64,000 nt of DNA, taken from assembly GCA_963787195.1 (NCBI GenBank), contig CAWBCI010000079.1, positions 68,625-132,624 on the forward strand, in the 5' to 3' direction. Made by a program: the position numbers and the translations under genes. The notes beneath the pieces are model-generated. The model had not been told where the DNA came from and did not search any database. It was given only the letters and a program-made list of their open reading frames with translations. The DNA is from CAWBCI01 sp963787195 (GTDB lineage: Bacteria > Bacteroidota > Bacteroidia > Bacteroidales > JAGOPY01). Shown one piece after another: positions 53,504 to 63,062 of this stretch (position 1 is its first letter; each line of letters starts with the position of its first letter).

Positions 53504-55054
53504 TTATGATATGATTGTTATACTTTGAATTTTATCTCTAAGATATTCGGGGCAGTTGGCACTGCCATTAATTCTGGTTTCTTTAATTCCCTGCGGTTGA
53601 TAATCTGCAAGTACTTTCAAGATGCCATCTTCATTTACTTCTAACAATATTGTTGCATTGTCACCTGTATTTTCAAGTTCCAGTTTACCCCTGAATACAC
53701 ATTCGAAGGGTTCCTTTGACTCTCCTTCAAAGACTTCTAAAATAGCATACGGATCAGTTCTGTACCGCTTTCTTGCTTTTGCCGGCAATGATGTGTTTTT
53801 AAAAATCAAATGATCAATAAATTCTTTCTGTTCATTATTAACTAGTTTTATGCCAATACTTTTAGGAGCAACATCTACAATTCTTCCTTTACTTTGACCA
53901 TAAATTGCGGCTCCAATGGCAATTGAAGTGTCGTAACTGAATCCATCCCGATGTTTTTTAATTTTTTTACCGGATAAATCTTCAAGCATTTCAGGAACCA
54001 TAGGCATTCTGCTTGAACCTCCTGCCAGTACAATCTCATCAATATCTTCCCATGATAATTTTGATTTTTCCAATACCATATTACATCTTGAGGAACATGC
54101 TGAAAGAAGATTAGAACATTTTTGATTAAAATAGAATTTTTCATCAGTATCTTGGCTCATGGCGGAGCCAAGATCTAAAATACTTGAATTATTTTCAGAA
54201 GATCTAAATAGTTTAATTTCAACATCTGATCCATTTGCAGAAATAAATGCTGTAGTTTCATCATTATCTGATAAATCCTTTTTTAACTGAATAGCTTGTT
54301 GATGTAAATCCCAATACCTTTCGTCAGGTATCTCAGTGTTGGTTAAGTCCTTAAATTTTTGTTTTAAGTAATCAACTACAACTTCATCCCAATCCTTACC
54401 GCCAAGTTGAGTGTTTCCATCTGTTGCAATAACCAAAAAATCGCCATTGATAATTTCTAAAATTGTAACATCAAAAGTGCCTCCACCAAGATCAAACACC
54501 ATTATCTTTTTATTTTCATTTAATGATATTCCATAAGTTAAAGAGGCAGCGGTTGGTTCGCTTATTAATCCGATTACGTTTAATCCGGCAAGGTCTCCTG
54601 CACATTTTGTAGCTTGTCTTTCTTCATCACCAAAATAGGCAGGTACGGTAATAATAGCGTCAACAATAAAATCCTTTTCTTTGATAGTTTCTTCAATCAA
54701 TTTATGTTTTCTGAAGTACTGCCAGGTATCTCTTTTCAACTTTCTTAATAAGATGGATGACAATCCAATTGCCCCGTATTTCAATCCATCAACTTCATAT
54801 GATGCCTTACTGGGACTGCCTAGAGTATCTTCAACGGGCTTACCCATATCTCTTTTAAAGTATTCAAATATTGGTGAAAATACGGTTGTTTTTTTCTTGT
54901 TAGCTTCTTCACCAACATAAGCATTTTTACCATCATACCATATAACTGAAGGCGTGTTTTCAATACCTCTGTTATCAGGAATAACTTTGGGAATTCCCTC
55001 ACTAATATATGCTACACAACAAAATGTGGTTCCTAAATCAATTCCAATATGCAT
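53504..55054 (-). CDS. Hsp70 family ATPase (short DnaK-like)
   Basis: A 516-residue Hsp70. Phosphate-1 loop GIDLGTTFCCVAY (3-15), phosphate-2 loop FDLGGGTFDVTIL near 183-195, and adenosine loop LAGGSSRMP near 341-349 are all intact, and the ISEPTAASLTYG hinge is present. The substrate-binding part is short (last 130 residues), with no long lid, so it is not the housekeeping DnaK. Six bp after the actin-like giant gene and seven before the helical-repeat membrane protein, so it is a dedicated chaperone or switch of this operon. Confidence 0.9.
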   Translation of the reverse strand: MHIGIDLGTTFCCVAYISEGIPKVIPDNRGIENTPSVIWYDGKNAYVGEEANKKKTTVFSPIFEYFKRDMGKPVEDTLGSPSKASYEVDGLKYGAIGLSSILLRKLKRDTWQYFRKHKLIEETIKEKDFIVDAIITVPAYFGDEERQATKCAGDLAGLNVIGLISEPTAASLTYGISLNENKKIMVFDLGGGTFDVTILEIINGDFLVIATDGNTQLGGKDWDEVVVDYLKQKFKDLTNTEIPDERYWDLHQQAIQLKKDLSDNDETTAFISANGSDVEIKLFRSSENNSSILDLGSAMSQDTDEKFYFNQKCSNLLSACSSRCNMVLEKSKLSWEDIDEIVLAGGSSRMPMVPEMLEDLSGKKIKKHRDGFSYDTSIAIGAAIYGQSKGRIVDVAPKSIGIKLVNNEQKEFIDHLIFKNTSLPAKARKRYRTDPYAILEVFEGESKEPFECVFRGKLELENTGDNATILLEVNEDGILKVLADYQPQGIKETRINGSANCPEYLRDKIQSITIIS

Positions 55055-55060
55055 AAAATA

Positions 55061-58000
55061 TTAAATTAGTTTCATTAACTTCTTAACCTCCTGAATAAAA
55101 ATCGGCTCTATTCTTCTTTTATCAACCTCCCGGGTTTGCATCATTTTAAGTTCATTTAAAATATGACTCTTTAAGTCTGCTTTTTTATTATCATCAAGAT
55201 TTATTTCGTTACCCTGCTTTAACAATCCAAGAGATAATGATGCTTGATTTAATAATTTAATAAATAGTTCCAATTCACCTAAAGTTGTGTTTTTCACTTT
55301 AGTTTTGTAGCCTTCAAAAAGACTGTTGTCTTTAATAGGCTCATGACTTTCGATAAAGTTCCCGTCTAAGAGTTCAATTTTTTCACCGCAGATTAATTCT
55401 AATTGGTTGCTTATATTACTTTTACCCGTAGAGCTAGTGGCTGTGATAATATCAAGGTTTAAATCTATGATGTTTCCATCTTTTTGTTGATTATTATTTA
55501 CCGTTTTTACATTGGAAGAAGCAAGATTTCTTTCATTTATTTCGGAAACTATGATTCCTCCACAGGCTTCACTTTTAGGTTCAGTTGATGAAAACTGAAG
55601 TATGTTAGTATGGGGGTTTATGCCATGAAGTTTAAGTGAGTAAAAGAATATAGTGTTGAGGAATTTAACACAAGTACTATTTGCAGTAAATTGACCATAA
55701 TCAAGCCAGCTGATAAATTTCGCACCATTTCCACCCCAATAAAGATTAATACCCCTTTCCTCAATTTTAGCTTTAAGCTCAGCACCGTCAGGTTTCTCAA
55801 ATTGAGATTTGCACAGAATCCCTGTATAATAAGCTATTGCGCCGAATTCAAGTAGAATTGTTCTACGAAGTAGTTGAAAGCTTGGTTGAGCAATATTCTT
55901 CACTAAATTGTTATAAACTTTTTTTTCTTCAGATTTTAATATTAAATTTAAAATTGCAGCAAAAGAAGATTCACTATCCTTTTTTTCTTTAAGTGCATCC
56001 ACTCCATTAGTGGAAAATAGAAGATTATAAACATCACTGGAGTTTCTTATAAAACCACTGATTTCTTTTCCGGCTAGTAGAACAGAGGTGTCATATAAGG
56101 CTTTTTGATGGCCACCACACCATATACTTATGTCAGTAGTACCGCCTCCTACATCTAGGCATATTGCACCATCGGCGAGTGTAGCAGGTTTTACTTTTTT
56201 ATCTTTGAAGGAGCTAAATTTGTCCGGATTAGCGAAAAAATAGCCTGCAGCAATTCCTTCTGTCAATAAATAGGGACCGATAATTTGTGGTTTATTTTTG
56301 TTAAAATCGGAAGTCTTTCCATCAATATACTCATCTATAATCCTATTTTCGCTCAATAACAATTTTTCAAGAGCCATTTCCCAATATTTCCCAAAGCGCG
56401 TCCTGTCATGATCTGAAAATGCTTTAGGAAAAGTGCAGTTGATTATGACTTCCCTGCAACTTTTTCTTGATATTTCTAATAGTATCAGAAAGAGCAAGCT
56501 TTCAATAAACCAATCAGTATTATTAATATTACTCTTTCTTTTTCCTTGAATATCATCCACCTCATCTAATTCCCATTTTAAATTTGTATAAACATTCTGG
56601 GGAATAATATAATCATCTTCGCTCTTAGTAAAGAAAATGAAATAATCTAATAATAAGGAAGGACTATCCTGGCAGCCACTCCTGTTTAAAAGTGCAGTGG
56701 GTATTGGTAGTGGGTGATTTCGAGTGGGGATGAATGAGTTGTTCAATATTTCTTTCCTGTAATCTGCATTACTTAAGGTTATTTGCCTCAGATATTTTGG
56801 GAATTTATAAGACCACCTTTTTCCTTCTGAATTATCCGGCAAAAAATAAACATTCGTATTAGAAGTGCCGAAATCAATCCCAATTTCCACAGAATGCCAT
56901 ATTTTTTCTTCATTTTCTACAGTATCATCCTCCTTTTCCTTCAAATATTTATTTAATAATATTAATCCTGAAGGAATACCTTTATCATCTGATACCTCAA
57001 TTGCTTCAGGAAAAGCTTTATCGCCGCTAATTTCTATAATATTAACTTTTTGATTTACTTTATTAATTTCAACACTATATTTTCTTTGCTGTTTAGTAAA
57101 TTCCAATTCTGCATTTATTGGTACAACTGAAAACTGGTCAACATGACTTTGAAACAGATAGTATCTTCTCCAATTTTCCAAATAATCTGGGAATAATTCT
57201 ATAACTGGAACTTCTGTTTCAATTATTGTTCCCTCACCATTTTTAGGTTCTTTCTTACGATATGATTTTTTTACTGAAATCGGATCCCCATTCTTAACAG
57301 GTAATTTGAAATGAAAAGTAATTTTATTGCCATCTACTTCAAATCGAGGGTTTAGATTATCCTTAATATTTTCAGGGGTGAAAAAATCAAGGATTTCTTT
57401 TCTAAAAGGCAAAATGTATTGTGTTTTCCGGGAATTGAATTCACCTTCTCCATTATTTAAAATAAATGCATCATTTTTTGCGGTAAGTAAAGTATCTGTT
57501 AAGAAATACAATTCCGGTCGTATCCATATTATACCGTCTTTTACAAGGTTTACAGATGCCTCAACTTTTCCTTTTATTTCCTGACCAACCCCTTCAATAT
57601 CCGAAAAATACTTTTCAATAATTTCAGTAATCTTATCTCCTAGTGCACTATACTGTATCCCCCACAATCGATAATCTTCAGCATACAGCTGATCAGAAAT
57701 TAAAACTATCTGATTTATTATCTTTTCTTTATACCGGCATTTGTTTCTCTTAAAATCAAGTAGAATATCTGATTTATCAACTTCATTATCGTCTTCAGGA
57801 ATTAGTGGTTTAAGTAGTACTTCATATATTTTGTAATTCTTTAAGAAAGTTGGAACATTATTTTCTTTAAAACCTAATATCTTATCTGATATTTTTACTC
57901 TTTTTGAATCAATTTCCTCATCTTCTTTACCAAGTTTTGTTTTAATTTCCTTTAGCCAAATTTCCAGTAATACTTTTATTGTAGTTGCAATTATTTTATC

Positions 58001-58765
58001 TGTTTCGTTATTTTCATCCCTTAAATTAAGCAAGGGGTCTATTTGGGGTTCTACTTTATCGTCTCCCCCCAGCATTCTTGTCAATTTTGTTAACCACTCA
58101 CCAATGGCCAATAAATCATTATCATTTTTAGGGGGGCATAAATAACCCTCTACATCCAATAAATCACTCGACTTACCTGCTTTCTGAGCAAACTGCTTTT
58201 TAAATTCTTCATTATAATCGCTCGCAGAAAAGACCAAAGTTGATGGGGAAAATGCTCCAACTGCAATTTTGCGATATTTAATAATTATAGTATTTGTCCA
58301 TTCGTATTCCTGACCTTTTTCTAACTTAATCGGTGAGGGGGCCAGTGTCCTAAGCGCTTTTGAAAACCTATCTTCTTTCAGATCCTTCATTACAGGAGGA
58401 AGTTGATAAGAAAGCATTTCTATATTGTCGTATTTAAGTTTTGTTTGAGATAAAGCTAACAAGCTTAACAAGCCTTTCCATTCCTGAAAAGTTCTTAATT
58501 CAAGTGAATTTAGAGATTTTCTATCTTTATCCGGAATCTTGGGATCTAATTTTTTATACACCGATAAAAGGAAATTTTGAAACATCAATGGTCTGGCCCA
58601 AATATCCGGTATTGAGGAAACTCCCTGCATATTTTCACCTATCACAATGGCATCACTTATACCTCGTAAAATCATTCTGGAATCATTTTTCCAAAATCCG
58701 GAAACACTTGGCGAAGTTATTTTTTTATCAACGGTTAATTCCGGTAAATAAAGATGATCTTCCAT
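55061..58765 (-). CDS. 1234-residue protein with C-terminal actin/Hsp70-fold ATPase
   Basis: The N-terminal half (about 1-610) is unrecognised: helical, then beta-rich segments. From about 625 an actin/Hsp70-like ATPase fold begins, with phosphate-1 GIDFGTSNTNVYF, phosphate-2 CLDVGGGTTDISIW near 868-880, and an adenosine-like loop YWGGNGAKFISW near 1010. All three ATP-binding loops are conserved, so it is probably active. Large SrfB-type virulence-associated proteins also have an Hsp70-like ATPase, and this may be a distant relative; I am not certain. 21 bp after the tubulin-like gene. Confidence 0.75.
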   Translation of the reverse strand: MEDHLYLPELTVDKKITSPSVSGFWKNDSRMILRGISDAIVIGENMQGVSSIPDIWARPLMFQNFLLSVYKKLDPKIPDKDRKSLNSLELRTFQEWKGLLSLLALSQTKLKYDNIEMLSYQLPPVMKDLKEDRFSKALRTLAPSPIKLEKGQEYEWTNTIIIKYRKIAVGAFSPSTLVFSASDYNEEFKKQFAQKAGKSSDLLDVEGYLCPPKNDNDLLAIGEWLTKLTRMLGGDDKVEPQIDPLLNLRDENNETDKIIATTIKVLLEIWLKEIKTKLGKEDEEIDSKRVKISDKILGFKENNVPTFLKNYKIYEVLLKPLIPEDDNEVDKSDILLDFKRNKCRYKEKIINQIVLISDQLYAEDYRLWGIQYSALGDKITEIIEKYFSDIEGVGQEIKGKVEASVNLVKDGIIWIRPELYFLTDTLLTAKNDAFILNNGEGEFNSRKTQYILPFRKEILDFFTPENIKDNLNPRFEVDGNKITFHFKLPVKNGDPISVKKSYRKKEPKNGEGTIIETEVPVIELFPDYLENWRRYYLFQSHVDQFSVVPINAELEFTKQQRKYSVEINKVNQKVNIIEISGDKAFPEAIEVSDDKGIPSGLILLNKYLKEKEDDTVENEEKIWHSVEIGIDFGTSNTNVYFLPDNSEGKRWSYKFPKYLRQITLSNADYRKEILNNSFIPTRNHPLPIPTALLNRSGCQDSPSLLLDYFIFFTKSEDDYIIPQNVYTNLKWELDEVDDIQGKRKSNINNTDWFIESLLFLILLEISRKSCREVIINCTFPKAFSDHDRTRFGKYWEMALEKLLLSENRIIDEYIDGKTSDFNKNKPQIIGPYLLTEGIAAGYFFANPDKFSSFKDKKVKPATLADGAICLDVGGGTTDISIWCGGHQKALYDTSVLLAGKEISGFIRNSSDVYNLLFSTNGVDALKEKKDSESSFAAILNLILKSEEKKVYNNLVKNIAQPSFQLLRRTILLEFGAIAYYTGILCKSQFEKPDGAELKAKIEERGINLYWGGNGAKFISWLDYGQFTANSTCVKFLNTIFFYSLKLHGINPHTNILQFSSTEPKSEACGGIIVSEINERNLASSNVKTVNNNQQKDGNIIDLNLDIITATSSTGKSNISNQLELICGEKIELLDGNFIESHEPIKDNSLFEGYKTKVKNTTLGELELFIKLLNQASLSLGLLKQGNEINLDDNKKADLKSHILNELKMMQTREVDKRRIEPIFIQEVKKLMKLI

Positions 58766-58786
58766 ATCTGAAAGTATTTAAATCAA

Positions 58787-60385
58787 TTAATTTATAGTGT
58801 AATTTTTTTCAACAAATTTTTTCGAACCTTCATAAATAAGGTTTATTAATCTATTGGCTGCAGAAAATATCTTAGTATTTTCTTGGATAGTTTTATTAAT
58901 TTGGGAATCATTGATGCCTTCATTAACAAAACTTGTCCAACCTTTCTTTTGGGAATTTTCCTTCAAAAGAAAGCCTACAAAAGGTTGGTTGAATGGATCT
59001 TTCCATTGGTCTCCGTTTGCTATTTGATTTTTGTCAATTAAATTAACATTTGAATAACCATCAAGAGCAGTAATCCATTTTAAAAAGTCGTCTGAAAATT
59101 CTGAAAATTCATCAAGAACAGATTTGTTCAATGATTCTCTTATATTCAAACGAATTTCATCTTCTTTATTTTTAAATTTTGAGAATAAAGTTTGCTTATG
59201 CTTAAAATTACTTTTATACCATTCGAGTAAAAATTCCGGTTCGTTTATTGAATCATTTTCAGGGTTTCGTATCGAATTTATATAAGTAACAAAAACGTAT
59301 GAAAAGAGCGTCATACTAGTAATTAATTTCTTAAACTCGTCTCTTTTATTGGCTATAGATTCTTTATCCCTTGTGAATGGTAAATTAGACCAATCAATTA
59401 TATCAGTATCTCTTTTTGCAATAAAATACATCGGTTCTTGCTTATTCGCATTATATGGCTGGTCGAAAAAATCAAAGGCTGCAAGGGCTGAAACAACCTC
59501 AATATAATGTGGATTATTTTTTTGAGAGGAACTACCAACACTAAATTCACCAACTTTATGAGCAATTGAATCGCCAAATAAATATATCTGATCAAATCCC
59601 AGATTATCTTTCGTGCTATAAAATTCCAATGCTGCTTTTGTAGCAATTGGAAAATCATTCGAAGTAACATACATCCCTGGAACTTTATCATCTTTTACCA
59701 CTTTAAAATAAGGTAAAACTAAGGCTCCGCCCAACAATACTCTGCTTAGATTCTCACCTTTATCATCCTTCGTAAATGTATTTTTTCTATTATTGTATTT
59801 CAGTATATTTTCATGCCCTAGTGTAGGAAATCCTGCTGCACCTGTGCCGCCAAAGACCGAACCTACCAAAAACACCCTTATATCAAAAGCCTTACTGTCA
59901 GGCATTACATCCCATAACATTTTAAATGGCAACTCATTATCAGGTATTTCTGTCATCACTACTGAGCCAATAGCTGGGTGACCTCTGAAGCCCTCATTCA
60001 GTTGGGTTGTCAATTCAAGTTTAGAAAATAAAATATTTGCTAAATCCTTTTCTGATCCTTGCATACCTTCCTCACCAATCCAATCTTTAAGGGTGGCATC
60101 GGTTGTATTAAAAATATTCCAAACTCTATCTTTGTCTTCAGCTGGCGTTTTAATATCTGTTTTGAATAATTTTGTATCAGAATTTGCACTTTTAAAAGCC
60201 TTACGGCACTCAAGATATTTAGAAATTAGTTTAATTGTTCTTATGAGATTTCCGTTACCTTTATCAGGGTCTATCAAAAAAATTGATAATTCGTCTGGCC
60301 CATATCCAGCTGCACACATATATAAAGTGGCTTCAATAACTTTTGCTCCGGTTCCACCAATTCCAATAAGAAAGTTTTTAGACAT
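58787..60385 (-). CDS. tubulin/FtsZ-like GTPase
   Basis: A 532-residue protein with a tubulin-superfamily GTPase core. It starts FLIGIGGTGAKVIEATLY (nucleotide-binding strand and loop, residues 5-22), has an acidic strand IFLIDPDKGNGN at 35-46, and the tubulin signature-like loop FGGTGAAG at residues 178-185. It is longer than FtsZ and lacks a clear FtsZ C-terminal peptide, so it fits the tubulin-like (Tub_2-type) proteins rather than the division protein. Neighbours: a four-helix membrane protein 16 bp upstream and the actin-like giant 21 bp downstream. It probably polymerises or switches with GTP at the membrane. Confidence 0.85.
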   Translation of the reverse strand: MSKNFLIGIGGTGAKVIEATLYMCAAGYGPDELSIFLIDPDKGNGNLIRTIKLISKYLECRKAFKSANSDTKLFKTDIKTPAEDKDRVWNIFNTTDATLKDWIGEEGMQGSEKDLANILFSKLELTTQLNEGFRGHPAIGSVVMTEIPDNELPFKMLWDVMPDSKAFDIRVFLVGSVFGGTGAAGFPTLGHENILKYNNRKNTFTKDDKGENLSRVLLGGALVLPYFKVVKDDKVPGMYVTSNDFPIATKAALEFYSTKDNLGFDQIYLFGDSIAHKVGEFSVGSSSQKNNPHYIEVVSALAAFDFFDQPYNANKQEPMYFIAKRDTDIIDWSNLPFTRDKESIANKRDEFKKLITSMTLFSYVFVTYINSIRNPENDSINEPEFLLEWYKSNFKHKQTLFSKFKNKEDEIRLNIRESLNKSVLDEFSEFSDDFLKWITALDGYSNVNLIDKNQIANGDQWKDPFNQPFVGFLLKENSQKKGWTSFVNEGINDSQINKTIQENTKIFSAANRLINLIYEGSKKFVEKNYTIN

Positions 60386-60401
60386 AACTAAATTTTTATA
60401 T

Positions 60402-60860
60402 TTATTTAAAAAGAGGAATGTTTACCACAGTTCTGGGAGACATTAAAAAAGTGCTAAACCAAAAATAAAACCATGTTAGCAAAGAGACTAAAGCATAAGT
60501 GATGAGCCAGTCTTTAGTTAGAATTCCTTCAGAAAGGTTTATAAATACTAAAATCAATAAAATGCCCACCGAAATAATAATTTCGGAAATAAACTGGCCC
60601 CACCATATTCTTTTAGCTTTACCTAGATTACCCGATGTTGAATTTAGATTTCCAAAATAATACCAAATCAAACAATTTAACATACTTAAGCTCACAGCAA
60701 TGCCCAGCATTATTCTAAAATTAGCTAGAAATTCTTCGGGCGTTGAAATTGAAAGCATTAAAGATTCAGAAAAGGAACCACCAATGAAAATGGCTGTTAC
60801 AACCCATATGATTGCACCAAGTGCTATCGTTACTAGATAATTTATAGGACTTTTGTTCAT
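60402..60860 (-). CDS. four-helix membrane protein of the tubulin/Hsp70 operon
   Basis: A 152-residue protein with four predicted membrane helices (about 7-27, 45-68, 88-110, 117-140) and short loops. No named family. Twelve bp after the vWA-lipoprotein gene and sixteen before the tubulin-like gene, so translationally linked. A likely inner-membrane anchor for the cytosolic GTPase/ATPases. Confidence 0.75.
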   Translation of the reverse strand: MNKSPINYLVTIALGAIIWVVTAIFIGGSFSESLMLSISTPEEFLANFRIMLGIAVSLSMLNCLIWYYFGNLNSTSGNLGKAKRIWWGQFISEIIISVGILLILVFINLSEGILTKDWLITYALVSLLTWFYFWFSTFLMSPRTVVNIPLFK

Positions 60861-60872
60861 ACCAGAATTATT

Positions 60873-62156
60873 TTATCGTTTATAAATGTTTACATAAAAC
60901 TTTAATATATATGTTGGAGTTATAGATGCATTCGCAACAAGAAGGGAATTTGTGAATTTCTCAAGGTTGTATGTCAGGCTAGCAGATGGGGTATTAATTT
61001 GGGGATTATTTGTCGAAAATTCTTTAATCCAGTCGGGAGTTTTCAATCCATTCAGCTGATTTGCTTTAAGGTATATTAAATATGAATAATTGCCTGCCTC
61101 ATTTGTATTTTTCAGAATAAGCGTTGCCGAGAGTTTATCACCTTCCATTTGAATATTTTCTATTGACAAATCATTTGTTGGGATACTATCAGAATTTATG
61201 CCTTTTGATAATTCTGAATAAGATTTTTTAAATGCAACTAATTCCGTGTTTTCAGGAATAAAATCAGGACACCGTGTATTTTTAATAATATTTGCTTCTA
61301 AGTTGAAATTAGCTTCATTACCTGAAGATTTCATGCTGAAATCAAATGAATTTTTAATTGGGTTACGAGCTGCTTTTTTATTTACGAATTTTGATTCTTT
61401 GGTTTTTTTTAAGCCCACGTCAAACGATTTAATAATATATGGTGAAAAGATTAGAAAATGATTTTCTTTAACAAAGGGCTTTAACTTTAAAGATTCGAAT
61501 AATAATTCCATGTTACCCACATTTCCAAACACAATAGCGTAAAACGGTCTCTCTTGTGTATTAAGAGAATATCCATGCGGATAGGCCGGTACATCGAAAA
61601 CTTTTCCTTTAAAAGCACTCTTTATACCTATTATGCCTAGAATTACTCCTCTGGCGAAGCACTTTTCTTTAATCTTTTCAACCATGATATTCACATCCCC
61701 TTCATCCTGGAACAAGTCTGTTATAAGAACACTAAGTCTTTTAGTATCGGTATGAACAATAACACTGTCAATATATGTCTTTAGAAAGATACCTTGTTCA
61801 TTATAGAATTTTGAAGTATTTTTTGCGGATAAAAATTCTGAACGATCTATTTGTTTAATCTTTTGCCCAAATTTGAAATATTTTGTATCAGCTTTTTTCC
61901 ATGCAGATATTGAACTGGTTTCTAATTGGTCCAGGAAATCACTATAATTTGAATTTGTATTAACGGCATATCCTTGCATAGATGTGGTAGCATCAATGTA
62001 AATATCAATATCAATATGATCTAATTGTTGAGGAGGTATTCCAAGGATGTCTACGTCAGAATATGTCCATTTAGGTTCCGGATATTGTTTTGAACAGCCT
62101 GTTGTTAAAATAATTAATAAAATACAGCCTATTGTTGAATTAATCTTTATATTCAT
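60873..62156 (-). CDS. vWA-domain lipoprotein, first gene of the tubulin/Hsp70 operon
   Basis: A 427-residue protein with a lipoprotein signal (lipobox-like LTTGC, Cys21) and a von Willebrand A-type fold. The metal-ion site has the D-x-T-x-S pattern at Asp55-Ser59 (DIYIDATTSM), a TDLFQDEGD strand carries another acidic site, and GVILGIIGIK is a typical inner strand. The C-terminal half is beta-rich. It should be attached to the envelope by lipid. As the promoter-proximal gene it may sense or bridge an outer-face partner to the cytosolic machine. A strong promoter is not evident upstream. Confidence 0.8.
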   Translation of the reverse strand: MNIKINSTIGCILLIILTTGCSKQYPEPKWTYSDVDILGIPPQQLDHIDIDIYIDATTSMQGYAVNTNSNYSDFLDQLETSSISAWKKADTKYFKFGQKIKQIDRSEFLSAKNTSKFYNEQGIFLKTYIDSVIVHTDTKRLSVLITDLFQDEGDVNIMVEKIKEKCFARGVILGIIGIKSAFKGKVFDVPAYPHGYSLNTQERPFYAIVFGNVGNMELLFESLKLKPFVKENHFLIFSPYIIKSFDVGLKKTKESKFVNKKAARNPIKNSFDFSMKSSGNEANFNLEANIIKNTRCPDFIPENTELVAFKKSYSELSKGINSDSIPTNDLSIENIQMEGDKLSATLILKNTNEAGNYSYLIYLKANQLNGLKTPDWIKEFSTNNPQINTPSASLTYNLEKFTNSLLVANASITPTYILKFYVNIYKR

Positions 62157-63062
62157 AATAAAAAAGCTTAAATATTGATAAATTATTTTGAAATATGTTT
62201 AATACATAAAATGTCCCATAATATGATTATTAACTCATATTTATAATATTTTTAGGAAAGTTCTAAAAAATTAATAGTGTAATGTTGCCAAATTCTGATT
62301 GATTTAATCTAATCCACGATAGTTATCCATTATTCAACACCTAATAGCCAAAAATTTATATGATTCGACCAAACAATACAGATATGAAGAGTAATATGCG
62401 AGCGTGTGGCAGTAACAATTAGTTAAAGAAAGCATCAATATCTGTCTTTTCCACCTCTTAAAAACTAAAACTTTCTTCCCATGGATTATTTTCTGAGAGT
62501 ATCAAATAATTCTACTCTTATATATCTATATAGGAATTAATTTTTTTTATTTTTCTATCATTAAATAATAATAGAAAATAATTGCATATCCCTGATAATA
62601 ATATTAAAGCCAAGATCGCAAAGATTTTTAAGAAGACCGGCTTGAATTTGTAATCTAAATTCTTCATGGGTCATTAAAACCATTAGATTTCTATTCAGCA
62701 CCGAATATAAGGAAATAACTTTTTACATGTATGAAATTCTATTAAAAAATTTTGAAAATTTGAGATTTATATTATTTTCTTGGTCTTCCAATGAGGGTGA
62801 AATTAGTGGAAAAACAAATAATACAAGAAAAGTAATCCCTGTTTTAATAATTATTTCGATGATTCAGCGCGATCTGGAATCAGTCTTTAATAAAATCCAC
62901 TGTCAAGGTTCACAACACCGACAATCTTGAATGTTTCAAGACGATCTTAAGGCTTTGGTTTAATATCCCGGTGCTCTGCACCTCTTGATGTTTCTCATTA
63001 TCATAACTACTATAAATATCCCGGTGCTCTGCATTTAAGCTTTCCTTTTCCAGAATCAAGCC
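62157..63062. other. A/T-rich gene-free spacer at the island edge
   Basis: About 900 bp with no supported gene. A 67-residue frame at 62727-62930 has no family, promoter or clear ribosome-binding site. A 19-bp direct repeat (AATATCCCGGTGCTCTGCA) occurs at 62962-62980 and 63015-63033. Confidence 0.6.

Noticed and set aside
53504..55054. Hsp70 gene as housekeeping dnaK
   Set aside because: About 120 residues too short, no lid, no dnaJ or grpE nearby, and embedded in a specialised operon.
58787..60385. tubulin-like gene as the cell-division FtsZ
   Set aside because: Longer than FtsZ, a divergent signature loop, no FtsZ tail, and no ftsA or ftsQ neighbours; better explained as a tubulin-like accessory GTPase.
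62727..62930. 67-residue open frame in the right-hand spacer
   Set aside because: No family, promoter box or clear ribosome-binding site, and low-complexity A/T-rich codons; probably chance.
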